Below are positions 45,504 through 54,574 of a stretch of 56,725 nucleotides of DNA, one piece after another (position 1 is the first letter of the stretch; the number at the start of each line of letters is the position of its first letter). Below the pieces are notes generated by a model that searched no databases, was not told where the DNA came from, and saw only the letters and a list, made by a program, of their open reading frames with translations. The position numbers were made by a program, and so were the translations under genes. Source of the stretch: Pseudomonadota bacterium (GTDB taxonomy: Bacteria; Pseudomonadota; Alphaproteobacteria; Reyranellales; Reyranellaceae). The stretch lies in the NCBI GenBank assembly GCA_018240685.1, contig JAFEFG010000017.1, positions 1-56,725 of the forward strand, read 5' to 3'.

Positions 45504-46375
45504 CGCGAGGCGCTGAAGGCGTTGCCCAGCAGCCCGTTCGGCCGCACCAGCAGCAGAAGCACGAGCAGCAGGAACATGGTCACGTTGGGAAAGGATGGGC
45601 CGACATACTGGGCAGTCAGCGTATTGACGATGCCGAGCAGCAGGCCGCCCAGCAGCGCGCCGGCGGGGCTGCCGACGCCGCCCAGCACCACCACGACGAA
45701 GGCGTTCATCGTCCACAACGCCTCGTCGGCAGGCGAGAACGGCAGGATGACGCCGATCACGATGCCGGCCGCGCCGGCGAAGGCGGCCGAGACGGCAAAG
45801 GTGAGCGCATAGACATGCTTCACATTGACCCCGCAGAGCTGGGCGGCCAGCGTCTGCTGCGCCGTGGCGCGGATGACCCGGCCGAGCGGCGAGAACTTCA
45901 GCAGCAGGGCGAGGCACAGGAGCAGGACAAGGCTGGCGGCGAGCGCGCTCACGCGCACGGCATCGAAGGTGATGCCGGCCACGCTGAACGACGCGAAGGC
46001 GTAGCTCGGCGTGATGCTCTTCATGTCGGGCGAGAACACCCAGATCATGATGTTCTGCAGCATCAAGGCCACGCCGAAGGTGAGCAGCATCGAGCCCAGC
46101 GGCGACCGGTCCACGGCGCGCTGGATCAGAAGCCGCTGGTAGGCGTAGCCGGCACCGAAGAGCACAGCCATCACGGCCGGGATGGTGAGCAACGGATCGA
46201 CGCCGAGCGCCTGCGACGTCACCAGCGCCAGATAGGCGCCGATCAACACCAGGATGCCGTGGCTGAGATTGATCACGTGTAGGACGCCGAAAATCAGGGA
46301 GAAGCCAACGGCAGCGAGCGCGTAGATGCCGCCCAGCACGAGGCCGTCAGCGAGGGTCTGGACGACGAGGCTCAT
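45500..46375 (-). CDS. livH: Liv-type ABC permease, LivH
   Basis: This 291-residue permease has the LivH pattern: LGGIYALAAVGFSLIFGVLHVINLSHG at the N-terminus, the IRATAQQTLAAQLCGV ATPase-contact loop, and VVVLGGVGSPAGALLGG near the end. It lies 43 bp after the substrate-binding protein gene and overlaps livM by four bases. Confidence 0.92.
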   Translation of the reverse strand: MSLVVQTLADGLVLGGIYALAAVGFSLIFGVLHVINLSHGILVLIGAYLALVTSQALGVDPLLTIPAVMAVLFGAGYAYQRLLIQRAVDRSPLGSMLLTFGVALMLQNIMIWVFSPDMKSITPSYAFASFSVAGITFDAVRVSALAASLVLLLCLALLLKFSPLGRVIRATAQQTLAAQLCGVNVKHVYALTFAVSAAFAGAAGIVIGVILPFSPADEALWTMNAFVVVVLGGVGSPAGALLGGLLLGIVNTLTAQYVGPSFPNVTMFLLLVLLLLVRPNGLLGNAFSASR

Positions 46376-46418
46376 GGCTACGCGCCGCTCGGGCGGCTGG
46401 CTCTCCCGTCTGTGACGA

Positions 46419-47651
46419 TCACGCCTTCTTGTCCCAGGTCGGCGTCGGATAAACCGGTTCCGCGGTGCGGGCCTCGCCCGGAAAGATGGTCTCGAGCTTG
46501 CCCTTCTGCACCTGTCCGATCATGCCGCCCAGGAGAAGGGCATCGCCGTCGCCATCGGGCGTGAACTTGATGCGGGCGTACATGGTCTCGAAATCGGCCT
46601 TCGCCAGTGCATCGCGCACCGCTTCCGGCTTGATGCTCTTGGCTGCCTGCATGGCCATGACGTAGGTCTCGATGCAGGCTGCGGCGCCGGCGACGTGATA
46701 GGCGATCGGCCGCGTGAACTTGGTCCGGTAATACTGGGCAAACTTCTTCGCATCGCCGAAGAACTTGTCCTTGTAGGGCACGGCCTCATCCCAGTAAGTC
46801 GAGCAGCAGAGCCCCTCGGAGTATTTGCCCAGCGCCTCGCGGAACGAGGCGAGCTGCGGCCCCAGCCCTTGGAACAGCAGCTTCACGTTGGTGTTGGTGG
46901 CGACCATCTGGCGCGCGATCAGGAGGGAATCCTGATCGTGCATGACGCACACCAGGATGTCCGGCGTCTTGCTGCGCACCGAGGCCAGGACGCTCGACAC
47001 GTCCGTAACCTTGGCGGGAAGCTCGTAGGTCTCGATCCGCTTCAGGCCGGCCGCATCGCAGGCGAGCCGCACGCCCTCGCCCGCCGTCTTGGAGAAGGCG
47101 TCGTTGGTGTAGATGACGGAATAGGTCTGAGGCGCGGGCTTCAGCGACTTGAACAGCGCCGCCGCGGGCGCGAACTGGCGCGTGGCGCGGGGAAACATGC
47201 CGAACACGTACTTGAAGCCGCGCGTGAAGATGGCGTCGGCGCCGCCGCCGGTCTGCACCATCGGCTTCTTCGCCCGTTCGGTGATCGCGGCGGTGGGCAG
47301 CACGATGTTGCTGCCGAAGGAGCCCAGGAAGAAGTTCGTGCCATCGTCGAGCTGACGCTGGATCAGGGTCGTGGCCCGTGCCGGATCCGAGGCGTCGTCG
47401 AACAGCTTGAGTTCGATGCGGTACTTCTCGCCCGCAATCTCGACGCCGCCCAGAACGTCGTTCAGGTAGCTGGCGGCCGTGATGTAGCCGTTGTTGACGT
47501 TCAGCCCGGTCTCCGCCGCCGCGCCCGTCAGCGGCACCGACCCACCGATGACCAAAGGCTTCGCCGTCTGCGCATAAGCGGAGCGCACGGCCGGCGCCGG
47601 AAACACCGCCGTCGCGGCGGCTACCCCTCGCAGAACATCGCGACGTCGCAT
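46419..47651 (-). CDS. livK: Liv-type substrate-binding protein
   Basis: This 410-residue periplasmic binding protein has an N-terminal signal with RRRDVLRG, a possible twin-arginine signal, cleaved after about residue 28 (AYAQ). The mature part has the type I fold with the IGGSVPLTGAAAETG start, FDDASDPARATTLIQRQL and LGSFGSN. The family binds branched-chain amino acids, amides, urea or aromatic acids. The start at 47651 replaces a longer upstream frame without signal character. Ligand unknown. Confidence 0.88.
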   Translation of the reverse strand: MRRRDVLRGVAAATAVFPAPAVRSAYAQTAKPLVIGGSVPLTGAAAETGLNVNNGYITAASYLNDVLGGVEIAGEKYRIELKLFDDASDPARATTLIQRQLDDGTNFFLGSFGSNIVLPTAAITERAKKPMVQTGGGADAIFTRGFKYVFGMFPRATRQFAPAAALFKSLKPAPQTYSVIYTNDAFSKTAGEGVRLACDAAGLKRIETYELPAKVTDVSSVLASVRSKTPDILVCVMHDQDSLLIARQMVATNTNVKLLFQGLGPQLASFREALGKYSEGLCCSTYWDEAVPYKDKFFGDAKKFAQYYRTKFTRPIAYHVAGAAACIETYVMAMQAAKSIKPEAVRDALAKADFETMYARIKFTPDGDGDALLLGGMIGQVQKGKLETIFPGEARTAEPVYPTPTWDKKA

Positions 47652-47670
47652 GCGAACTCCCTCTTTCGAT

Positions 47671-47696
47671 ATCGGCCGTCGGCCGCGGCGGCCGAT
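47671..47696. promoter_or_regulatory. Inverted repeat upstream of livK
   Basis: ATCGGCCG (47671-47678) and CGGCCGAT (47689-47696) form an 8-bp perfect inverted repeat with a 10-base spacer, about 20 bp before the livK start. It may be an operator or a 5'-leader hairpin. The remainder of the 167-bp gap shows nothing definite. Confidence 0.4.
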
Positions 47697-47818
47697 GCTC
47701 CCAAATGGCCGATACCGGTGCAAGATGCATGCCCGATCGCCTTTCGCTCCGAGCGCCGACAGGCGGCCCGCATCGTGAAAGGCACTCCCGAATCGGAGAA
47801 GCAGGACCGTCGCGAACG

Positions 47819-49018
47819 TCAGGACAATACGGACGCCAGCGCGACCGGCGCGCCCGACTTGAACACGCCCCGATGATTGGTGCGGTCGGCGACGCATTCG
47901 ATGTCCCGGGTCGGATCGCCCGCCACCAGGAGCAGATCGGCGATGCAGCCCTTCCGGATTCGTCCCCGCGTGGGAAGTTGCAGCAACGCCGCACCGTTCA
48001 CCGTGGCCGCAGTCAAGGCTGCGACGGGCGACATGCCCGCATCGACCATGTAGCGCAACTCCTGAGCGTTCCGGCCGTGGGGATTGAACGGCGTACCCGT
48101 ATCGGCCCCCATGGCGATGCGGCCTCCGGCGTCATGATAGGCCTTCACCGAGCGCCGGTGCGACTGCGCCGCACGCTCCACCTTCTCCCTCACTTCGGCG
48201 CTGAACCCGTTCTGCAGGTTGGCCATGATGTTGGTGGTGGCGGCGAGCGTGGGCACCAGGAAGATCTGGCGCGCCAGCATTTCCCTGATGCACTCGTCGG
48301 TCAGGAACACCCCGTGTTCGATCGAATCGACGCCGGCGCGCGCTGCGTTCAGCGCCCCGGCGGCGCCGATCGCGTGCGAGGCGACGGGTTTGGCGAAGCG
48401 CTTTGCCTCGCGGACACCGACCGCCAGCTCCTCACAGGTATAGTGCGCCTGCTCGACCGCGTTGCCGGGCGTGAGGACACCGCCAGTAGCCATCAGCTTG
48501 ATGCAGTCACAGCCGACATGGATCTGCTCGCGCACGGCGGCAACGATCTCCGTCGGCCCGTCCGCGATACGCGCGACCGAATAGTTTGCGCCGCCGGTCA
48601 TGCAGATGAACTTGCCGGCGGCACGGATGGTCGGTCCCGGATGGCGGCCGCTGTTGCAGGCATCGCGCACCGCGAGCTCGACATGGTCGACTCCGCCGCA
48701 GTCACGCAGAGCAGTGATTCCGCCCTGCAGGCAGGCCTGCGCATTCTCCAGCGCGCTCAGGGTCAGCCGCGCGCGCGAGACGGCGAGCGAAGAGGAGAAG
48801 CCGTCGATGGTCCCGGACAGGGTGAGATGGGCATGAGCGTCGATCAGCCCCGGCAGCAGCGTCAGCCCCGCAATATCGCGGCGAGGGCCGCCGTAGCCGT
48901 CGAATGCGGCGCACGGACCGACCTCGGCGATCGTCTCCCCTTCGATCAGAGCAGCCCATCCATCGCGCTGCAGGACCTCGCCGTCGAAGATCGCGCCGCC
49001 CTCGAAAAGCATCCCCAT
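47819..49018 (-). CDS. Amidohydrolase-family protein
   Basis: This 399-residue protein has the metal motif LIDAHAHL, a Lys in CIKLMATGG (carbamylated Lys position), HAIG for the third metal His, VDSIEHG for the fourth and GADTGTP for the Asp. It resembles imidazolonepropionase-like and prolidase-type amidohydrolases (Sgx9260b group, which cleave Xaa-Pro and related amides). It shares orientation with the Liv genes 167 bp downstream. The import of an amide and its hydrolysis here is a plausible link. The start is ATG 49018. Confidence 0.88.
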   Translation of the reverse strand: MGMLFEGGAIFDGEVLQRDGWAALIEGETIAEVGPCAAFDGYGGPRRDIAGLTLLPGLIDAHAHLTLSGTIDGFSSSLAVSRARLTLSALENAQACLQGGITALRDCGGVDHVELAVRDACNSGRHPGPTIRAAGKFICMTGGANYSVARIADGPTEIVAAVREQIHVGCDCIKLMATGGVLTPGNAVEQAHYTCEELAVGVREAKRFAKPVASHAIGAAGALNAARAGVDSIEHGVFLTDECIREMLARQIFLVPTLAATTNIMANLQNGFSAEVREKVERAAQSHRRSVKAYHDAGGRIAMGADTGTPFNPHGRNAQELRYMVDAGMSPVAALTAATVNGAALLQLPTRGRIRKGCIADLLLVAGDPTRDIECVADRTNHRGVFKSGAPVALASVLS

Positions 49019-49093
49019 GACCACTCCAACTCCTGCTACCCGTCGTCCCGCACTGGAAGCGACGATGTCGTCATCGTAGCATCCTGCGAGATG

Positions 49094-49116
49094 TGCTGCC
49101 GCCCCGCGGCGGAGCA
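49094..49116. promoter_or_regulatory. Bulged hairpin in divergent intergenic region
   Basis: TGCT then CCGCC (49099-49103) pairs with GGCGG (49108-49112) then AGCA around a 4-base loop, with one bulged G. It lies in the 176-bp region between the divergent amidohydrolase and phosphorylase-like genes. It could be an operator or an RNA leader structure; no other signal is clear. Confidence 0.25.
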
Positions 49117-49194
49117 GGAGACCGGTCGGCCGGTTGTCTGTCGGCAGCCGCTCTGATAGGCAGGCCCCTTCCGGCCGGGAAGACGAGGCGCCCG

Positions 49195-50127
49195 ATGTCG
49201 TTCGCTGTCGCAAAGCGCATGCAGGCAGCAGTCTGCCTGATCCTCCTGCTCTGCGCTCACGCGGCGTGGGCTGACGACTTCAAGGTCCTCGACGCCTATA
49301 CGCGCTTCGCCGGCACACCATTCGTGAACAGCGCCGCCGACTATGTCGCCTGGCTCAGGCAGCAACCGGCGTTTCGCGACGGCAAGCTCGACGGGCTGCC
49401 CGAACGGGCCGTGATCCTGCACAACACCAACGTGCGCGGCATGCTGAACAAGCTGGGCTACGCCGACGCCGAGATCGAGGAACTGTCGACCGGCTATACC
49501 GACCCGAACCTGCTCTTCGTCGTGCGGCCGAAAGCCGGCGCGCCTTTCATCGTCGATCGCGGCCTGCCCGGCGCCGGCGGCGTCGCCACGCAGGCGGCCG
49601 AGCTCGCCGCGCTCGGCGTGAAGCGGGCGATCCATATCGGGACAGCCGGGCTTCTGGGCGGGCGGCTGCCCTATGCCTCGCCCATCATCGCTACCGGCTC
49701 GTACAAGGACGGCGCCGCCTTCCTGCTCGCCTCATCACCGCAGGACGCCGCGGAGCAGATCGCCTTCGCCGATCCCGTCCTGAGCGACAGGCTCGACCGG
49801 CAGATGACCGCCGCCGGCATCGCCCACGAACGTGCACTGGGCTTCACCTCGCCGATCTACTACTTCCAGAAGATCGGGTTGCTGAAGGCGCTGCTCTCCT
49901 TCCCCTTCGATCACGGCAAGGCGCCCGGCTTCGTCGAAATGGAACAGGCCTCATTCTTCGCGACGGCACGCCTTGCCGGCATGACAGCCGCCAGCGTCGT
50001 CGTCGGATCCGACCGCGCGGTGCGGACAGGTGACACCGTGCGACAGGAATTCTTCGACGGCGATCTCGACAGGCTGCTCCTGCTCGCGCTGCGGCAGGCG
50101 ATCGCCGCACTCGACGGCCCGCCCTAG
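49195..50127 (+). CDS. Exported nucleoside-phosphorylase-like protein
   Basis: This 310-residue protein begins with a Sec signal peptide of about 26 residues ending AAWADD. The mature part has the purine-nucleoside phosphorylase/MTAN fold: IHIGTAGLLGG, PIIATGSYKDG, then FVEMEQASFFATARLAGM with the conserved Glu-Met-Glu, and SDRAV. Bacterial members of this superfamily are usually cytoplasmic, so periplasmic placement is unusual; a few exported purine-nucleoside phosphorylases exist. Its 3' end shares CTAG with the convergent SDR gene as both stops. Substrate may be an extracellular nucleoside. Confidence 0.8.
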   Translation: MSFAVAKRMQAAVCLILLLCAHAAWADDFKVLDAYTRFAGTPFVNSAADYVAWLRQQPAFRDGKLDGLPERAVILHNTNVRGMLNKLGYADAEIEELSTGYTDPNLLFVVRPKAGAPFIVDRGLPGAGGVATQAAELAALGVKRAIHIGTAGLLGGRLPYASPIIATGSYKDGAAFLLASSPQDAAEQIAFADPVLSDRLDRQMTAAGIAHERALGFTSPIYYFQKIGLLKALLSFPFDHGKAPGFVEMEQASFFATARLAGMTAASVVVGSDRAVRTGDTVRQEFFDGDLDRLLLLALRQAIAALDGPP

Positions 50128-50855
50128 ATGAAGGACATGCCGCCGCTCAGCGCCACCGTCTGGCCCGTCATGTAGGCATTGCCGATCAGCATCAGGACGA
50201 CCTGCGCGCATTCCTGCGGCGTGCCGAAGCGGCCAAGCGGGATGCGCGCGGGAGAAGAGGCAAGTCCGGATCGCACCATGTCGGTCTCGATCAGCGACGG
50301 CGCGACAGCGTTCACGGTGATCCCATCCTTCACCAGACGCGCGGCATACCCCCGCGTCAGGCCTTCCATTCCGGCCTTGGACGCATTGTAGTGCGGACCG
50401 ATCCCGCCGGCACCGCGTGCGGCGCCGGACGAGATGTTGACGATACGCCCCCATTTTCGGGCACGCATGCCGGGGATCACTGCCTGCGTGCACAGGAAAG
50501 CCGACTTCAGGTTCACGGCAATCGTGATGTCGAAATCCTCCTCGGTGAGCTCGTCGACGGTCCGGATCAGGCCGATGCCGGCATTGTTCACCAGGATGTC
50601 GACCGGCCCCAGGGCCCGTTCGACCTCCGAGACCATCGCCTTCACCTCGGCGGCCTTCGAAACATCGGCCCTCACCGTCGTCGCGCGGCCGCCCGCCTTG
50701 CGGATGGTAGCGGCGACCGCCTCGGCCTCCGCCGCCTTCTCCCGGTAATTCACCGCGACCGCCGCCCCCGCTTCGGCCAGCGAGATCGCAACCGCCTGCC
50801 CGATGCCTCTCGAGCCGCCCGTCACCAGGGCCACATGTCCGCCGAGTTCCGCCAT
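50124..50855 (-). CDS. Short-chain dehydrogenase (FabG-like)
   Basis: This 243-residue classical SDR has VTGGSRGIG, NNAG, NISSG, YNASK and the C-terminal MTGQTVALSGGMSFI. The NYREKAAEAE loop suggests NADPH. FabG (3-oxoacyl-ACP reductase) is the nearest type, but no fatty-acid-synthesis neighbours are present, so another substrate is likely. Confidence 0.88.
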   Translation of the reverse strand: MAELGGHVALVTGGSRGIGQAVAISLAEAGAAVAVNYREKAAEAEAVAATIRKAGGRATTVRADVSKAAEVKAMVSEVERALGPVDILVNNAGIGLIRTVDELTEEDFDITIAVNLKSAFLCTQAVIPGMRARKWGRIVNISSGAARGAGGIGPHYNASKAGMEGLTRGYAARLVKDGITVNAVAPSLIETDMVRSGLASSPARIPLGRFGTPQECAQVVLMLIGNAYMTGQTVALSGGMSFI

Positions 50856-51050
50856 CGTCGCCTCCCTCTATCGACCGCACCGGGCCCGCATGTTAGGCGA
50901 ACGGCAAGGATCCGTTCAGGGAGGTCTTCATGCTCTCGCCAGCAGGGCGGCGCGGCGCAGAAAATGGCCGATCTTCCGGCCGTGGCGGTCGGGCATCCGC
51001 ACGGACGTCCGGGACGTCATGGCCGCTGTGACCGGACACGAGCCTCTGCC

Positions 51051-51566
51051 GTGACGATCGTCGTGGTGATGGGCGTTTCGGGGTCGGGCAAGACGACGGT
51101 TGCGGCAAGGCTGGCGGATACCCTGCATTGCGCGTTCCGGGAAGGCGACGACCTCCATCCGCCGGCCAATGTCGAGAAGATGCGTGCCGGCACGCCGCTC
51201 ACGGACGCGGACCGCCTGCCATGGCTGGCCCTGATCGCAGCCGAGATCGATGGCTGGCGGTCGCGCGGCGAGTCGGGCGTGGTGACCTGCTCGGCCCTGA
51301 AGCGCATCTATCGCGACAAACTCATCGGCGATCGCAAGGACGTTACCCTCGTCTACCTGCGCGGCTCCAGGGACCTGATCCGCCGGCGCATGGCAGCGCG
51401 GCACGGACATTTCATGCCCCTCGCCCTGCTCGACAGCCAGTTCGCGACGCTTGAGGAGCCAGCCGACGAGGAGCATCCCGTCGTCGTCGATATCGGCGCC
51501 CAGCCGACTGAGATCGTGGCGGAGATCCTGCGGGCGCTCGAGGCGCGGCGCCGTCACAAGCAATAG
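51051..51566 (+). CDS. gntK: Gluconokinase, thermoresistant type
   Basis: This 171-residue kinase has the P-loop GVSGSGKTT and the gluconokinase signature EGDDLHPPANVEKM followed by GTPLTDADRLPWL. It phosphorylates gluconate to 6-phosphogluconate for the pentose-phosphate or Entner-Doudoroff routes. The GTG start at 51051 is chosen; a later ATG at 51069 would cut the first strand. Upstream, GACGTC occurs twice nine bases apart (51004 and 51013), a possible regulatory site. No other gluconate gene is nearby. It is convergent with the lipoprotein gene. Confidence 0.9.
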   Translation: MTIVVVMGVSGSGKTTVAARLADTLHCAFREGDDLHPPANVEKMRAGTPLTDADRLPWLALIAAEIDGWRSRGESGVVTCSALKRIYRDKLIGDRKDVTLVYLRGSRDLIRRRMAARHGHFMPLALLDSQFATLEEPADEEHPVVVDIGAQPTEIVAEILRALEARRRHKQ

Positions 51567-51581
51567 GGAGCGGCCACCGGC

Positions 51582-52031
51582 TCAGATCGCCGCGCCGCTC
51601 TCCGCGCACAGCGCTCCGACGTCCGCCCGCTGCTGCGGAGTGGATCCGATCTGGACGACGACGAAGTCCGTCGCCGCAGCGCCGGCCATCACGCCGATGA
51701 ACGGCACCATGCCGCTATACCGGCCAGCCGAATTGCGCCCATTGACCATGCCGCAGACGGTGATCCATCCGCGCCGGTTCTTGGTAGCGACCATGTCGCC
51801 GCCGAACAACACCGAGTCCGGATCCTTCATCCATTTGAGCACCGAGGTGACGACGACCTCCTGCTGGCGCGCGTCGAGTCTGACGGGAACGCCCGTCGCG
51901 ATCGCCGTGCCAGGCGGCGCGTCCGGCAGGGCGTCGTAAGGCGGCATGAGCCGGACCGGCGCGTTCGGTGGATCGGTCTGCACGCAACTGGCCATCGCCG
52001 CGCAGAGCGCGAGCAAGAGCTGGCCGCGCAT
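51582..52031 (-). CDS. Small lipoprotein of unknown function
   Basis: This 149-residue protein has a lipoprotein signal: basic start, hydrophobic LLLALCAAMA, then ASC as lipobox, so Cys16 would be lipidated. The mature part is Pro-rich at first, then a globular domain with KNRRGWITVCGMVNGRNSAGRYSG in which NGRN and YSG recur in small periplasmic proteins. I cannot name the family. Its ribosome site is inside a hairpin at 52041-52055. Confidence 0.7.
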   Translation of the reverse strand: MRGQLLLALCAAMASCVQTDPPNAPVRLMPPYDALPDAPPGTAIATGVPVRLDARQQEVVVTSVLKWMKDPDSVLFGGDMVATKNRRGWITVCGMVNGRNSAGRYSGMVPFIGVMAGAAATDFVVVQIGSTPQQRADVGALCAESGAAI

Positions 52032-52040
52032 CGTGTCGAC

Positions 52041-52055
52041 TCCCGTTTCACGGGA
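52041..52055 (-). promoter_or_regulatory. Hairpin covering lipoprotein ribosome site
   Basis: TCCCGT (52041-52046) and ACGGGA (52050-52055) are complementary with a 3-base loop. On the minus strand the downstream arm contains GGGAG, the only Shine-Dalgarno-like sequence, 8 bases before the ATG at 52031. Folding would hide it, so translation control is possible. Confidence 0.4.
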
Positions 52056-52072
52056 AGATTAGTCCGCCGGCA

Positions 52073-52099
52073 GCCGCCGATCCACTGCCGGTTGGCGGC
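52073..52099 (-). terminator. Hairpin after SDR gene
   Basis: GCCGCC (52073-52078) and GGCGGC (52094-52099) could pair with a 15-base loop, 22 bases beyond the stop of the minus-strand SDR. No T-tract follows. Weak call. Confidence 0.25.
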
Positions 52100-52121
52100 G
52101 GAACGTCACAACACCCGGATT

Positions 52122-52967
52122 CTACGGTTCGTCGACACCGAAAGCCTGACGCATGGCCTTCACCCCTTCCTGATGGGGCGTCCACATGCGGCCACCCACC
52201 AGCCCGCCGTCGACAACGAGATCATGACCGTTGACGAACGTGGAGTCGTCGGAGGCCAGGAAGACAGCCGCGAGGGCAATGTCATCGGGAATGCCGGCGC
52301 GGGGGATCGGCTGGTTCTTCGCCATGGCGGCCTTCATTGCCTCTGCATAGGCATCGGCCTTGTCGGGCGGCAGCCCCAGCGCCTTGGCGAAAATGCCCGT
52401 GGCGATGCCGCCGGGCGAGATCGAATTCACGCGCACGTTCTTCTCGCCGAGCTGCATCGCCGCGCAGACGGTGAGATGGTTCACGGCCGCCTTGGCGGCG
52501 CCGTAGATCATCGAGGTCGAATAGCCGGCGCGCCGTCCGGCGACGCTGCCGTTGTTGATGATGCTGCCCGAGCCCTGCTTCATCATGACCGGTGCGGCAT
52601 GCTTCATGCCCAGCATCACCGAGCGCACGAGCGTCGCCATCGCCGCATCGAATCCCTCGACCGGCACCGTCTCGATGCCGCCGACCGGTGCCGGGCCGCC
52701 GGCATTGTTGAACAGGCAATCGAGCCGTCCCCACTTGCCGAGGCAGGCCTCGATCGTCGCCTTCATGTCGGACTCAGCCGACGCATCCGCCTTCACGAAC
52801 AGGCAGTTGTCCTTGCCCAGCGACTGTTCGAGCGAGCGGCCGAGCTCCTCGCGGCGGCCGGTGGCAACCACCCTGGCGCCTTCCGCCACGAAGATCTCGA
52901 CGGTGCGCCGGCCGATGCCGCTGGTCGCACCCGTCACGATCGCGATCTTTCCATCGAGCTTGCCCAT
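52122..52967 (-). CDS. Short-chain dehydrogenase (SDR)
   Basis: This 281-residue classical SDR has VTGATSGIG, TGRREEL (NADPH-type Arg), NNAGG, NNGSVAG and YGAAK, ending VNGHDLVVDGG. A 30-residue tail after the core (MWTPHQEG...) is characteristic of a cyclopentanol-dehydrogenase-like group. It starts 9 bp after the MTAN gene stop. Substrate unknown. Confidence 0.88.
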   Translation of the reverse strand: MGKLDGKIAIVTGATSGIGRRTVEIFVAEGARVVATGRREELGRSLEQSLGKDNCLFVKADASAESDMKATIEACLGKWGRLDCLFNNAGGPAPVGGIETVPVEGFDAAMATLVRSVMLGMKHAAPVMMKQGSGSIINNGSVAGRRAGYSTSMIYGAAKAAVNHLTVCAAMQLGEKNVRVNSISPGGIATGIFAKALGLPPDKADAYAEAMKAAMAKNQPIPRAGIPDDIALAAVFLASDDSTFVNGHDLVVDGGLVGGRMWTPHQEGVKAMRQAFGVDEP

Positions 52968-52976
52968 GGTCTTCCC

Positions 52977-53735
52977 CTAGATGTGCGGCGCGAGGCTGTG
53001 CGCCACCTGCGAAGCATACTTCGCCGCCACCGGCAGGAAGGCGCCGAAGTCGACGTGGCTCGCGGCGCCGGCGAGGTCGCTGAGGCAGCGGACATTCACC
53101 AGGGGCAGCTTCCCGAACCGCTCGGCCACCTGCGCGACGGCGCCGCCTTCCATCTCGCAGGCCAGGGCGCCGTAGGTCCCGTGCAGGCGATTGCGCGTGC
53201 GCTCGCTGTTCACGAAGACATCGCCGGTGGCGATCGGCCCGAACCGCACGACCGGCGTGCGGGCGCCAACCCCGACCGCCGCAGGCAGCGGATCGAGGCT
53301 CACCTCTTCGGCGATCGTCCTGAGGCGCTCCACCAGATCGAACGGCAGGTCGTAGCCGTGCGTGTCGTCGAAACCGGGCAGCGGCGGGTTGCCAGGCTGG
53401 TAGGTCTTGAAGCCGCCTTCCTGCTCGGCGCCGTAGTCGTATTGGATGTTGCGCGTGCCGACGACCACGTCGCCCACGCCCAGGGCGGGATCGAGGCCGC
53501 CGGCAACGCCGCAGAACATCAGCGCGGCGCAGGCGAAGCGGTCGAGCATCAGCGCCGCGGCAACACCGGCATTCACCTTGCCCATGCCGCATTCGACGAA
53601 CACCGCCTCACGGCCGGCGATATGCCCCTGGAGGTAGGAGAGCCCGCCGACATCGGTCCGACCGCGCGAATCGTCCGCGAGGTGGGTTAGTTCCTCGGGC
53701 ATCGCAGATATGATGCCCAAAAGCCTGTTTGTCAT
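52977..53735 (-). CDS. mtnN: MTA/SAH nucleosidase-like
   Basis: This 252-residue cytoplasmic protein has IISAMPEEL, VECGMGKVNAG, FCGVAGGLDPALGVGDVVVG and CEMEGGAVAQVAERF with the Glu-Met-Glu, then RCLSDLAG with the catalytic Asp. It fits methylthioadenosine/S-adenosylhomocysteine nucleosidase. It is a little longer than the usual 230 residues owing to a loop around GAEQEGGFKTYQPG. ATG 53735 chosen. It diverges from cysQ across 44 bp, where TATAAG (53750) may be a -10 element. Confidence 0.8.
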   Translation of the reverse strand: MTNRLLGIISAMPEELTHLADDSRGRTDVGGLSYLQGHIAGREAVFVECGMGKVNAGVAAALMLDRFACAALMFCGVAGGLDPALGVGDVVVGTRNIQYDYGAEQEGGFKTYQPGNPPLPGFDDTHGYDLPFDLVERLRTIAEEVSLDPLPAAVGVGARTPVVRFGPIATGDVFVNSERTRNRLHGTYGALACEMEGGAVAQVAERFGKLPLVNVRCLSDLAGAASHVDFGAFLPVAAKYASQVAHSLAPHI

Positions 53736-53779
53736 GGACGAATGGGTTATAAGGTCGCCGCCCCCAAAGCAACCGTCCC

Positions 53780-54570
<791 letters not shown>

Positions 54571-54574
<4 letters not shown>

